From: Pseudomonas bohemica
GTDB taxonomy: Bacteria > Pseudomonadota > Gammaproteobacteria > Pseudomonadales > Pseudomonadaceae
Assembly: GCF_002934685.1 (NCBI RefSeq)
Contig: NZ_NKHL01000118.1
Location: 195,496 to 259,495 of the forward strand
DNA: 64,000 bases
Reading direction: 5' to 3'
Shown one piece after another: positions 19,278 through 27,315 of the stretch; the stretch's first letter is position 1; each line of letters starts with the position of its first letter. Both the position numbers and the translations under genes were made by a program. Below the pieces are notes generated by a model. That model was not told where the DNA came from and ran no database searches. It worked only from the letters and a program-made list of their open reading frames with translations.

Positions 19278-19374
19278 CTGTGGGAGTGAGTTTGCTCACA
19301 AAGCAGCCGGTACCTCCACCGGACTTATCCGGGGATGATAGTCAGTCTTCGTGAGCAGGCTCACTCCCACAGGC
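19278..19374. repeat. Extragenic palindrome, class C
   Basis: CCTGTGGGAGTGAGTTTGCTCAC at the left faces GTGAGCAGGCTCACTCCCACAGG at the right. It lies just downstream of dkgB and about 340 bp upstream of the GntR gene. Confidence 0.88.
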
Positions 19375-19422
19375 CGGGCCGATCCTGGGCTGAGAGGCTC
19401 AGCCCACGACGTAATCAGCAGC

Positions 19423-20226
19423 TCAGTCCCACTTCGGCGCAAGGCTGGCCGGGCTGGTCAGGCGATGGGCGCGATCGAGATCGGCGATCTGCTGCATGTC
19501 CTCGTCGCTCAGCTTCAGGTCTACGGCTTTGAGGTTGCTTTCCAGGTTGGCGCGTTTGGTCGAGGACGGGATGACCGAATAGCCCAACTGCATCGCCCAA
19601 GCCAGGGTGACCTGCGCCGGGGTCGCGTCGTGACGCTTGGCGATTGCCTGGATAACAGGATCCTTCAGCACTTCGCCCACGGCCAGGGTCATGTAGGAGG
19701 TGATCTTGATCCCTTGCTGTCTGGCGAATTCGGCGACGACGCGATTCTGCAGGTAGGGGTGCAGCTCGACCTGGTTGGTGGCAATGTTTTCCGCGCCCAC
19801 TGCCGCAATGGCTTCCTTCATCAAGGCAATGGTGAAGTTCGACACGCCGATCTCACGGGTCAGGCCCTGCTTCTTCGCTTCCAGCAGCGCGCCCATGAAT
19901 TGCGCGACCGGCACCTTGCCGCCTGGCGATGGCCAGTGGATCAGGGTCAGGTCAACATGGTCGGTTCTCAGCTTCGCCAGGCTCTCTTTGAGGCTCGGGA
20001 TCAGCTTGTCGGCGGCGAAGTTGTCGGTCCAGATTTTGGTGGTGATGAACAGCTCATCCCGCGGTACGCCGCTTTGCGCGATGGCCTGGCCGACCTCGGC
20101 TTCGTTGCCGTAGATCTGCGCGGTGTCGATCACGCGGTAGCCCAGCTCCAGGCCGTTGCTGACCGAGTCGATGACGACCTGATCTTTCAAACGGAAAGTG
20201 CCCAGACCAAATGCAGGAACAGTCAT
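19423..20226 (-). CDS. dkgB: 2,5-diketo-D-gluconate reductase B (aldo/keto reductase)
   Basis: The 267-residue protein has the same length as E. coli DkgB and matches it closely by memory over its whole length (starts MTVPAFGLGTFRLKDQVV, ends LAPKWD). The aldo/keto reductase tetrad is present: D and Y in VIDTAQIYGNE, K in ITTKIW and H in LTLIHWPSP. The NADPH site SVIPSSTKRANLESNL is also present. It reduces 2,5-diketo-gluconate or methylglyoxal-like carbonyls in the cytoplasm. ATG 20226 has GGAG at good spacing; the longer frame to 20352 is rejected. It is a single gene. Confidence 0.92.
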   Translation of the reverse strand: MTVPAFGLGTFRLKDQVVIDSVSNGLELGYRVIDTAQIYGNEAEVGQAIAQSGVPRDELFITTKIWTDNFAADKLIPSLKESLAKLRTDHVDLTLIHWPSPGGKVPVAQFMGALLEAKKQGLTREIGVSNFTIALMKEAIAAVGAENIATNQVELHPYLQNRVVAEFARQQGIKITSYMTLAVGEVLKDPVIQAIAKRHDATPAQVTLAWAMQLGYSVIPSSTKRANLESNLKAVDLKLSDEDMQQIADLDRAHRLTSPASLAPKWD

Positions 20227-20410
20227 TGAAGTACTCCAGTGCCAAGGTGAAAAATTCGAAGCCCAGTATCCCGGTTCGTTCCAGGCGGAAAAACCGCGGG
20301 ATGAGCAAGGGAGTTTTGACCGGGATTCATGAATACATGGAGGATGGGGCAAGCGTTTGGGGGATGAAGTTCAAACTCAATGAACATTGGCGCTGGGTGA
20401 TAGGCTGTTT

Positions 20411-20475
20411 GTAGCAGCGCGGCTCGCCGGCGTTGGCGTCTTTGAAATCGCCACCGCCAGCAAGCCGTGCTGCTT
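20411..20475. repeat. REP inverted pair, class B
   Basis: GTAGCAGCGCGGCTCGCCGG faces GCCAGCAAGCCGTGCTGC across a short TTTGAAATCGCC loop. It lies between the thioesterase stop and the dkgB start. Confidence 0.88.
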
Positions 20476-20520
20476 CAGCCTCTGTCGTAACCCGCGACCA
20501 GACCGACCAGCGTCGCTGAT

Positions 20521-21060
20521 TTACCGGTTCATATCCAGAATCATGCAGGTCGTGGTGCCAGTGGCGAACAAACGTCCGTCGGCATCGTAGATCTTGCCCT
20601 CGGCCAGCGCCGTCGACCGTCCCAGATGCACCACCGTGCCCTCGGCGCGAATCGGGCCGGTCTTGTTGGTCAGCGCGCGGATGTAACTGATGCGCAGGTC
20701 GAGGGTGGTATAGCCCTGGCCCTTTTTCAGCTGCGTGTGGATCGAACAACCCATGCACGAATCCAGAAGCGTCGCGGCATAACCCCCGTGCACAGTGCCC
20801 AGCGGGTTGTAGTGCTGCGGACCGGGCGTGCCTTGAAAGATGAAACTGCCGGGCGTCCACTGGATCGGCACGAAATCCATCAGCACACCGATCGGCGGAT
20901 GCGGATACACGCCGTTGCCGATGCCGTCGAAGAATTCCTGAGGGGTGAGCTGGGCGACTTCCGCCAGGCTCATGCTGCCAGCCTTGCCCAGACGGGCGCG
21001 CATTTGCTCTTCCTGGGTTTGCCAGAGGGCCAGAATTTCTTCGCGAGAGTTGCTTTGCAT
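20521..21060 (-). CDS. PaaI-type hotdog-fold thioesterase
   Basis: A 179-residue protein with an N-terminal helical extension of about 60 residues and then a hotdog fold. The motif NPLGTVHGGYAATLLDSCMG (about 85-104) is the PaaI-type active-site helix, followed by ISYIRAL and GRSTALAEGKIYDADGRLFATGT. Family members hydrolyse acyl- or aryl-CoA thioesters, using the glycine-rich helix and a nearby acidic residue. The substrate is unknown and there is no operon partner. GGAG precedes ATG 21060. Confidence 0.88.
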   Translation of the reverse strand: MQSNSREEILALWQTQEEQMRARLGKAGSMSLAEVAQLTPQEFFDGIGNGVYPHPPIGVLMDFVPIQWTPGSFIFQGTPGPQHYNPLGTVHGGYAATLLDSCMGCSIHTQLKKGQGYTTLDLRISYIRALTNKTGPIRAEGTVVHLGRSTALAEGKIYDADGRLFATGTTTCMILDMNR

Positions 21061-21279
21061 GGGCGTGCTCCGGGGACATCCGGCGGATTGTCGGATGAGG
21101 AAAAATTACGTCCATAATCCAGTGACTTCATGACGATCGCAATATCATAAATGTCCACTTAATGGCCAAAGCGGTCACTTGGTGGGTGAAGGGTGCGTTC
21201 ACATCCCGCGCAGACATGGTCATCTGCAGGAACGCGCTCCCGCAGTAGCAATCGCGCGCCGAATCGACGGGCGCCAAAC

Positions 21280-21840
21280 TCAGGCATGCCCGTCCTTCTT
21301 CACGAAATGCTTGTGCATGTCTGCCGTCAGCGCTTCGACACGTTCGGTCAGCACCTTGGTCATCTCGGTCAGGCGGGTGTTCTGTTCCAGCAATTCGAGC
21401 ATCTGCGCGGTGTTTTGCGCGGCACGTGCCATGCGCTCTTCATTGGCCACCGCCAGGGCTTCGCGATGCTGCGCGTCGGCGTCGGCACTGGCCTTGTCCC
21501 GGGCAGCTTGCCGGGTCTGTGCCAGCAGGATCAGCGGCGCGGCATAGGCCGATTGCAGGCTGAACGCCAGGTTGAGCAGGATAAAAGGGTAGACGTCGAA
21601 CTTCACCAGTCCGCTCAGGTTGGCAGCCACCCAGATCAGTACGATCAGGGTTTGCGCACCGAGGAACGTCGGTGTGCCGAAGAAACGCGCGAAGGCTTCA
21701 GCCTTCAGGGCAAAGGCATCGTTACCAAAGGTCGGCCCCAGATGCGCGTGACCTTTATGGAAGCGCAGGTGATCGACCTTGGCAGGCGCGGCTGGGGCGG
21801 CGGTGTCTGGGGCGGTAGGTTCAGGCGTGACAGCAGACAT
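21280..21840 (-). CDS. DUF1003 membrane protein
   Basis: This 186-residue protein starts at ATG 21840 after an alanine/proline-rich stretch. It has the two-helix DUF1003 core at about residues 48-105 (FFGTPTFLGAQTLIVLIWVAANL, then FDVYPFILLNLAFSLQSAYAAPLILLAQ). A long charged coiled coil follows at about 105-165, and the tail is lysine- and histidine-rich. It is a predicted inner-membrane protein with a cytoplasmic coiled coil. The family's function is unknown. Nothing nearby indicates a role. Confidence 0.85.
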   Translation of the reverse strand: MSAVTPEPTAPDTAAPAAPAKVDHLRFHKGHAHLGPTFGNDAFALKAEAFARFFGTPTFLGAQTLIVLIWVAANLSGLVKFDVYPFILLNLAFSLQSAYAAPLILLAQTRQAARDKASADADAQHREALAVANEERMARAAQNTAQMLELLEQNTRLTEMTKVLTERVEALTADMHKHFVKKDGHA

Positions 21841-21944
21841 GGGCGTTCTCACAGGCAAAAAATAGTGCCCCACTATAGGCCCGTGCCTGCGAGCTTTGTA
21901 CTGAACCTGCGCTGAATCGCTCGCTAGCTGCCAATCCTCCCGCG

Positions 21945-22151
21945 TCAATCCTCCTGATCGGGATACAGCGGCTTGGACCGGTGCATGATGTTGGCGTAGT
22001 CGTACACATACTGACGGCCAGCGTGGCTGGTCATGCGCAGGCAGTCGATCAGTTGTCGCTCTTTCTTGTTCAGGTATCTCAACCCTTTGTGGTCACTGGA
22101 CTTGAGGCGATCACGTTCATGGGCGTCAGGGAAGGTAATGACGTTCGTCAT
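21945..22151 (-). CDS. Small conserved protein of unknown function (68 aa)
   Basis: A 68-residue, highly charged protein (MTNVITFPDAHERDRLKSS...) with no membrane helix. An excellent ribosome site AAGGAGATATTTC precedes ATG 22151, which supports real translation. The tyrosine- and histidine-rich C-terminal half (YVYDYANIMHRSKPLYPDQED) contains no motif I recognise. It lies between the DUF1003 gene and the GreA/GreB-like gene on the same strand. Confidence 0.65.
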   Translation of the reverse strand: MTNVITFPDAHERDRLKSSDHKGLRYLNKKERQLIDCLRMTSHAGRQYVYDYANIMHRSKPLYPDQED

Positions 22152-22273
22152 GAAATATCTCCTTGGTTAAATCCGTGTGCCCGGCTCCATATTCCGGGCT
22201 TACCGTTTGTCGTGCGACCGTGCACCTTACCCACAAAAAGTCGGCCCCTTCAACCCTGCAAATGATCAACGGG

Positions 22274-22756
22274 TCACAGTACGCGCGTGACCTCGAAAGA
22301 TTGGCGGCTGCCGTTGACGCTTATCTCAAGTTCATCGCCGTTGAACTTGCCGAGCAGGTTCTGCCCCAGCGGCGCGCGAGGGGTGATGACGGTGACCAGC
22401 GTTTCATCGACATGAATCTTCAGGCCCGCCGCATCCGGCCCGAGGAACAGATGCTGCTCCACGCCGCTGGCCGATTCGAGCACGATCAGGTCCCCCGACT
22501 GAATACCGCGTGCCTCATCGAACGGCTTTGGGACCAGTTGCCGATACAGCGCCAGCGACTGACGAATCTCCTCAACCCGACGCGCCTGACCGGCTGCCAG
22601 ATAGGAGGCCTCAAGGCCCAGCGTGTCGTACTTGTTCTCGGCGATATTTTCTTCATGAGTCGCGGTTTCATACGCGGTTTGCGCGGCACGAATGGCGACG
22701 TCCAGATCGACGTCGAGTGTTTCGAGGATCCGTTGCAGAACCTGTTGCTTGTTCAT
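22274..22756 (-). CDS. GreA/GreB-family transcript-elongation-factor-like protein
   Basis: A 160-residue protein with a coiled-coil N-terminal half (about 5-80, with ENKYDTLGLEASYLAAGQARRVEEIRQSL). Its FKBP-like C-terminal half carries GDLIVLESASGVEQHLFLGPDAAG and TPRAPLGQNLLGKFNGDELE, the GreA/GreB fold. Such proteins bind the RNA polymerase secondary channel. True GreA and GreB have acidic residues at the coil tip (here HEENIAENK), so transcript-cleavage activity is possible but unproven. It lies 26 bp downstream of a small membrane-protein gene, likely in one unit. Confidence 0.82.
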   Translation of the reverse strand: MNKQQVLQRILETLDVDLDVAIRAAQTAYETATHEENIAENKYDTLGLEASYLAAGQARRVEEIRQSLALYRQLVPKPFDEARGIQSGDLIVLESASGVEQHLFLGPDAAGLKIHVDETLVTVITPRAPLGQNLLGKFNGDELEISVNGSRQSFEVTRVL

Positions 22757-22782
22757 GTGTGCAGTGTGTCTCGTCAAGGGAT

Positions 22783-23178
22783 TCAGCCGCAGAACTGGTA
22801 GATCGCGGCGCGGCTTTTCTCGCTCGGCGCGGTCTGGTTCTGCTGCATCCAGAACTGGCATTTGGGGCCGTTGAAGCTGCGCTGCCGGTCGGCCTGTTCG
22901 GCTTCCTGGGCCTGACGTGCCTCGCTGTCGCGCAAGATCTGCCGATACTGATCGAACATCGAGTTGTCACTTTCCGGCCTGGCCTTGGCTGCGGGCGGCG
23001 CCGTCAGTTGCGCGGCGGCGTTGTTCAACGCTTGCGGCTGCTCGGCAGGCAGCGCTTTGTAGACCAACCACACGGTGAGCAGCACCGCCAGAAAACCCAG
23101 CCAGATGCCAGCGGCGATGGATACCGCCAGCTTCACGGGTTGGACTCTCAAAGACAGTTCGCGACGAGTGACGTACAT
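22783..23178 (-). CDS. Single-helix membrane protein of unknown function
   Basis: A 131-residue protein with one membrane helix at about residues 20-41 (LAVSIAAGIWLGFLAVLLTVWLVY). A proline/alanine-rich linker follows, then a charged C-terminal domain of about 75 residues ending with two cysteines (GPKCQFW, IYQFCG). The orientation rule suggests the C-terminal part faces the periplasm, where those cysteines could pair. No family recognised. It is probably co-transcribed with the GreA/GreB-like gene. Confidence 0.7.
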   Translation of the reverse strand: MYVTRRELSLRVQPVKLAVSIAAGIWLGFLAVLLTVWLVYKALPAEQPQALNNAAAQLTAPPAAKARPESDNSMFDQYRQILRDSEARQAQEAEQADRQRSFNGPKCQFWMQQNQTAPSEKSRAAIYQFCG

Positions 23179-23293
23179 AGCAGACTCCTGACTTGCACAG
23201 TGTCGATGGCGCGGATTGTCGCACGACCGGGGCTGGTGATTGTGCGTCGTTATGGAGGACAATCCGCTTTTTTGAACGTCCTCAGGAGTCCGG

Positions 23294-24451
23294 ATGAAAG
23301 CCTCTTGGGATATTTTCTGTACCGCTGTGGATAACTTCGGCGACGTGGGTGTGACCTTTCGCCTGGCCCGACAGCTGGTCGCCGAGCACGATATGAAGGT
23401 GCGCCTGTGGGTCGACGATCTGTCGGCGTTCGTGCGCCTGTGCCCCGGCGCAGATGCAAAGGCCGAGCTGCAGTGGCATGACGGGGTCCAGGTGTGTTTC
23501 TGGCCCGGGGACTGGCAGCCTGCCGAACCCGCCGATGTGGTTATCGAGGCCTTCGCCTGCCGCCTGCCACCTGCCTATATAGAAGCGATGAAAGCGCGAA
23601 ACCCACGTCCCTTGTGGCTGAACCTGGAATACCTGAGCGCCGAGGAATGGGTCACCGGTTGTCACGGCCTGCCGTCGCTGCAATCGAGTGGTATTCAAAA
23701 GTTCTTCTTCTTTCCGGGATTCAGACCCTCCACCGGCGGGCTGCTGCGGGAGGCAGGGCTGATCGACCGTCGCCATGCCTTCGAGCAGAATCCGACGGCC
23801 AGACAGGCGTTTCTCGCTGATCTTGGGATTTATCCACAAGCTGACGCGCGTCTGATTTCATTGTTCGCCTACGAACACGCCGGCCTGGGTTCGTGGCTGG
23901 ATTGCCTGGCCCACTCTCAGGCTCACTCTTCAGTCCAGGACGCGCAGCCCACGCATCTGCTGGTGCCGGAAGGGCGCATCATCAGCGATGTCGAGCGCTG
24001 GCTCGGGGTTGACGGCTTGCGGGCGGGTGCAGTGCATGTGCGCGGCGATTTGACGATTCAGGTGCTGCCATTCGTTCGTCAGAAAGACTACGACCTGTTG
24101 CTCTGGTGCTGCGCCTTCAACGTGGTGCGCGGTGAGGACTCGTTCGTGCGCGGGCAATGGGCCGGACGACCGCTGATCTGGCACATCTACGAGCAGGACG
24201 ACGACGCCCACTGGGCCAAACTCGATGCGTTTCTGGAGTTGTATCTGGCAGGTTTGTCCGAGGATGCGGGGCAGTCCTTGACTCAGGTCTGGCGCAACTG
24301 GAATGCCGGACAGGACATGACCCAAAGCTGGAGCGCGCTGGAAAAACACCGCGACGAGCTGACCCGCCATGCCGAACGCTGGTGTCTGGAACGGGCCTTG
24401 CAGGACGATCTGACGACTGCGCTGGTACAGTTTTACCGAAATTGGATATGA
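23294..24451 (+). CDS. earP: EF-P arginine rhamnosyltransferase EarP
   Basis: The 385-residue protein is EarP, which transfers rhamnose from dTDP-L-rhamnose to the arginine at the tip of elongation factor P. The catalytic aspartates D13 and D17 lie in DNFGDVGV, and the conserved RGEDSFVRGQW (E281, D282) binds the nucleotide. In the P. putida enzyme I recall the equivalent glutamate near 273, so this copy seems to have a short insertion around residues 203-217 (LAHSQAHSSVQDAQ). It is a GT-B cytoplasmic enzyme. Its substrate gene efp follows directly, the arrangement known in Pseudomonas. Confidence 0.96.
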   Translation: MKASWDIFCTAVDNFGDVGVTFRLARQLVAEHDMKVRLWVDDLSAFVRLCPGADAKAELQWHDGVQVCFWPGDWQPAEPADVVIEAFACRLPPAYIEAMKARNPRPLWLNLEYLSAEEWVTGCHGLPSLQSSGIQKFFFFPGFRPSTGGLLREAGLIDRRHAFEQNPTARQAFLADLGIYPQADARLISLFAYEHAGLGSWLDCLAHSQAHSSVQDAQPTHLLVPEGRIISDVERWLGVDGLRAGAVHVRGDLTIQVLPFVRQKDYDLLLWCCAFNVVRGEDSFVRGQWAGRPLIWHIYEQDDDAHWAKLDAFLELYLAGLSEDAGQSLTQVWRNWNAGQDMTQSWSALEKHRDELTRHAERWCLERALQDDLTTALVQFYRNWI

Positions 24452-24466
24452 TACGCGGCCTTGTAT

Positions 24467-24505
24467 TAAGCCCTGTACGAAAAGTGGCTTTTCGTACAGG
24501 GCTTA
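24467..24505. repeat. Perfect 18-bp inverted repeat between earP and efp
   Basis: TAAGCCCTGTACGAAAAG, three bases (TGG), then the exact reverse complement. In RNA this is a very stable hairpin in the efp leader, ending 33 bases before the efp start. No T-run follows it, so it is not a classical intrinsic terminator. A TATGATAC sequence at 24446-24453, overlapping the earP stop, could be the -10 of an efp promoter, which would place the hairpin near the 5' end of the efp mRNA. Confidence 0.8.
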
Positions 24506-24538
24506 GAAAGAACTTCAATCCAAATTCGGATACTCGTA

Positions 24539-25108
24539 ATGAAAACTGGTAAAGAGCTTAAACCCGGCACCGTGATCCGTATCGACAACGATCCTTGGCT
24601 GGTTCAGAAAGCCGAGTTCACCAAGTCGGGCCGTAACAGCGCGATCATGAAGACCAAGCTGAAAAACCTGCTGACCGGCTACAAGACTGAAACCGTCTAC
24701 AGCGCCGACGACAAGCTGGACGATGTGATCCTGGACCGTAAGGAAGCCACCCTGTCTTTCATCAGCGGTGACTCCTACACGTTCATGGACACCACTGACT
24801 ACACCATGTACGAACTGAACGCCGAAGACATCGAAGCCGTTCTGCCTTTCGTCGAAGAAGGCATGACTGACGTCTGCGAAGCCGTTTTCTTCGAAGATCG
24901 TCTGGTTTCCGTAGAGCTGCCGACCACCATCGTGCGTCAGGTCGACTACACCGAAGGTTCCGCGCGCGGCGACACTTCGGGCAAAGTCATGAAGCCAGCC
25001 AAGCTGAAAAACGGCACCGAGCTGAGCGTTGCTGACTTCATCGAAATCGGCGACATGATCGAGATCGATACCCGTGAAGGCGGTTCCTACAAAGGTCGTG
25101 CTAAGTAA
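24539..25108 (+). CDS. efp: Elongation factor P (rhamnosylated type)
   Basis: The 189-residue protein is full-length EF-P, with its KOW-like N-terminal domain and two OB domains. It relieves ribosome stalling at polyproline stretches. The loop that reaches the peptidyl-transferase centre reads TKSGRNSA, with arginine at position 32 instead of the lysine used by EpmA-type organisms. That residue, together with the adjacent earP, shows it is the arginine-rhamnosylated subtype. No clear Shine-Dalgarno sequence is seen before ATG 24539. A strong terminator follows. Confidence 0.97.
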   Translation: MKTGKELKPGTVIRIDNDPWLVQKAEFTKSGRNSAIMKTKLKNLLTGYKTETVYSADDKLDDVILDRKEATLSFISGDSYTFMDTTDYTMYELNAEDIEAVLPFVEEGMTDVCEAVFFEDRLVSVELPTTIVRQVDYTEGSARGDTSGKVMKPAKLKNGTELSVADFIEIGDMIEIDTREGGSYKGRAK

Positions 25109-25131
25109 GCACTGCTTTTGTAACCCCGGAT

Positions 25132-25167
25132 ACGAAAAAGCCCGACCATTGAGTCGGGCTTTTTCGT
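25132..25167 (+). terminator. Rho-independent terminator of efp
   Basis: The stem AAAAAGCCCGAC / GTCGGGCTTTTT with a CATTGA loop ends in a T-run, 24 bases after the efp stop codon. Confidence 0.92.
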
Positions 25168-25193
25168 GCTTGAACAGACTAAAACACGTTCAT

Positions 25194-25396
25194 TGTAGGC
25201 CGGCTTGCCGGCGAAAGCGGTGGGTCATCCCCCTCAATGCCGTCTGATCCACCGCGTACGCTGTCGTCGTAACCTGTGACGTCTCCTGCAGGTTCTGCGA
25301 TGGATTGAAGGCGGCAGCGATCTTGAGTGCGTCACCGCCGGCAAGCCAGACTGCCGCAGAGCAGGCAGTTCCCGTAGGAGCGCGCTTGCCTGCGAT
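25194..25396. repeat. Degenerate REP cluster (class B and half class A)
   Basis: TGTAGGCCGGCTTGCCGGCG near 25196 and CACCGCCGGCAAGCCAGACTGC near 25332 are class B arms set unusually far apart. A lone class A arm, CCGTAGGAGCGCGCTTGCC, sits near 25372. The 332-bp gap between efp and the esterase holds the efp terminator and these repeats, and no gene. Confidence 0.7.
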
Positions 25397-25440
25397 GAAG
25401 TCGGAGGGATCGACAAAGAGCCATCCGACGTATCCGGTGC

Positions 25441-26460
25441 TTACTTCAAGTGAGCCTTCAGTTCCTGCGACGCCTGCAGCATTGCCGAGCGCACTTCCGG
25501 CACTTGGCTGACCACGTTCAGCAGCCCATAGTCGTGAATCATGCCGTTGTAACGAACCGCGGTCACCGGCACTCCCGCCTGATCCAGCTTGCGGGCGTAG
25601 GCTTCGCCTTCGTCGCGCAGCACGTCGGCACCGGCAGTCTGCACCAGCGCCGGGGGCAGGCCCTTCAACTGATCGGTGGTAGCACGCAGCGGCGAGGCGT
25701 AGATTTCGGCGCGTTGCTTCGGATCGGTGGTGTAGTTGTCCCAGAACCACTTCATCATGTTGCGGGTGAGGAAGTGACCCTCGGCGAACTGGTCATAAGA
25801 GCCGGTATCGAAGTTGGCGTCGGTCACAGGCCACAGCAGCACCTGGTAGCGAATCGCCGGAGTGCCTTTGTCTTTGGCCATCAGGCTGACAACCGCCGCC
25901 ATGTTGCCGCCGACGCTGTTACCCGCCACCGCCAGGCGCTTGCCATCGACGTTGATTTGCTTGCCGTGTTCAGCCACCCATTTGGTCGCCGCATAGGCCT
26001 GGTTGATCGCCGTCGGGTAGTGCGCTTCAGGTGAAGGGGTGTAGTTGACGAACACCGCCACCGCACCGGACCCCTCTACCAGATCGCGCACCAGACGCTC
26101 GTGGGTCGGGTAATCGCCCAACACCCAGCCGCCGCCGTGGAAGTACATGAACACCGGCAAGGTGCCTTTGACGCCAGCCGGACGCACGATGGTCAAGCTG
26201 ATGCTCTGGCCGTCGACCGAAATGGTCTTCTGGCTGACATCGGCTTTTGGCAGCGTCAACTTGACCCCCGCCTGAGCGCCGGTCAGCACGGCCCGTGCAT
26301 CTTTGGGCGACAGCTGCTCGATGGGTTTGCCGGTGCCGGCGTTCAGGGCATCCAGAAACGCTTGAGTGTTGTGCTCTACGCCCGTGTCGGTCGCTGCGAA
26401 TGCGTTGCCGATGGACAGAGCGAGGAGCGAGCCAGCCAGAATCTTGCCGAATGTGTTCAT
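25441..26460 (-). CDS. Exported alpha/beta hydrolase (hormone-sensitive-lipase-like esterase)
   Basis: This 339-residue protein has a signal peptide (about 1-22: MNTFGKILAGSLLALSIGNAFA). It has the family-IV esterase features: the oxyanion HGGGW (108-112), the nucleophile elbow GNSVGG with S182, and an acid/histidine pair in GADVLRDEG and IHDYG. It should hydrolyse short acyl esters in the periplasm or outside the cell. It lies 59 bp after the ohr stop on the same strand and may be read through from it. Ribosome site AGGAGAAG. The natural substrate is unknown. Confidence 0.9.
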   Translation of the reverse strand: MNTFGKILAGSLLALSIGNAFAATDTGVEHNTQAFLDALNAGTGKPIEQLSPKDARAVLTGAQAGVKLTLPKADVSQKTISVDGQSISLTIVRPAGVKGTLPVFMYFHGGGWVLGDYPTHERLVRDLVEGSGAVAVFVNYTPSPEAHYPTAINQAYAATKWVAEHGKQINVDGKRLAVAGNSVGGNMAAVVSLMAKDKGTPAIRYQVLLWPVTDANFDTGSYDQFAEGHFLTRNMMKWFWDNYTTDPKQRAEIYASPLRATTDQLKGLPPALVQTAGADVLRDEGEAYARKLDQAGVPVTAVRYNGMIHDYGLLNVVSQVPEVRSAMLQASQELKAHLK

Positions 26461-26519
26461 GTTCTTCTCCTGAGCCTGGGGGCATCAGGTTAGCCCCCTT
26501 TGGGTTAGTGGCCTTTGGG

Positions 26520-26939
26520 CTAGACAGTGACGTGCAGACGTACGTCAACGTTGCCGCGGGTGGCGTTGGAGTAAGGGCAGACCAGGTGAGCCGCGTCGGC
26601 CAGCGCTTGCGCATCGGCTTGGTCAAGGCCCGGCAGGCTGATGTTCAGATCGATGTCCAGACCAAAACCGCCAGGGATCTGGCCGATGCCGACATGGGCC
26701 GTGATCGAAGCGTCGGCAGGGATGCTGCGCTTGCTTTGGCCGGCGACGAATTTCAGCGCGCCGATGAAGCAGGCCGAGTAGCCGGCTGCGAACAGTTGCT
26801 CGGGGTTGGTCGCTTCACCGCCAGCGCCGCCCAGGCCTTTCGGGGTAGCCAGTTTCACGTCGAGAATCTTGTCGCTGGAAACAGCACGGCCATCACGGCC
26901 ACCGGTTGCGGTTACGACTGCGGTATAGAGAGCTTGCAT
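26520..26939 (-). CDS. ohr: Organic hydroperoxide resistance protein Ohr
   Basis: The 139-residue protein is Ohr of the OsmC superfamily, a thiol peroxidase that reduces fatty-acid and other organic hydroperoxides with lipoyl cofactors. Both catalytic cysteines are present, C57 (YSACFIG) and C121 (HLVCPYSNATRGN), with the conserved NPEQLFAAGY segment. GAGGAAATATC precedes ATG 26939. It lies downstream of ohrR on the same strand with its own promoter and operator-like dyad, consistent with derepression when OhrR is oxidised. Confidence 0.96.
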   Translation of the reverse strand: MQALYTAVVTATGGRDGRAVSSDKILDVKLATPKGLGGAGGEATNPEQLFAAGYSACFIGALKFVAGQSKRSIPADASITAHVGIGQIPGGFGLDIDLNISLPGLDQADAQALADAAHLVCPYSNATRGNVDVRLHVTV

Positions 26940-27019
26940 GATATTTCCTCACTTGATGATGTTGGATGAAGTCGATTTGGCTTTGCGCAAAATGTTTGTG
27001 CGCTAAGCAAGTCGGGAAG

Positions 27020-27055
27020 AATGTACTGCGCTAATATTTAGTGTGCAAGTTAAAT
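27020..27055 (-). promoter_or_regulatory. ohr promoter with overlapping OhrR-type operator
   Basis: On the minus strand TTGCAC (27048-27043), a 17-bp spacer and TACATT (27025-27020) make a sigma-70 promoter about 80 bp upstream of ohr. The -35 lies inside the dyad ATTTA-N10-TAAAT (27036-27055). The 8-mer ATTTAGTG recurs upstream of ohrR at 27823-27830. A MarR-type repressor such as OhrR would block RNA polymerase from here. The binding is inferred. Confidence 0.6.
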
Positions 27056-27157
27056 TTATGAAAATTCTGGATGCGGGAACCAGCACTACTTCAACTTTTT
27101 GATTTGGTTGGATAAAAAATTTTGTAGCTTGAGCCGTTTTCCCTCGAACGCGCGATC

Positions 27158-27228
27158 CCCTGTAGCGACGCGGATGCCGGCGGAAGCGATTCCAGGGCGC
27201 CACCGCGGGTAAGCCGGGTTGCTACAGA
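27158..27228. repeat. REP inverted pair, class B (degenerate)
   Basis: TGTAGCGACGCGGATGCCGGCGG faces CCGCGGGTAAGCCGGGTTGCTACAG. It lies between the ohrR stop and the ohr promoter. The rest of this 376-bp gap holds that promoter and nothing else that I recognise. Confidence 0.82.
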
Positions 27229-27315
27229 ACAATGTCGCGTCAGGTGGCGCAAGACGAGTTTCTGAAAAAAGAACGCCAGCAACGAAGGCTGGCATGGGTC
27301 GAAGGGAGGAGGGCG

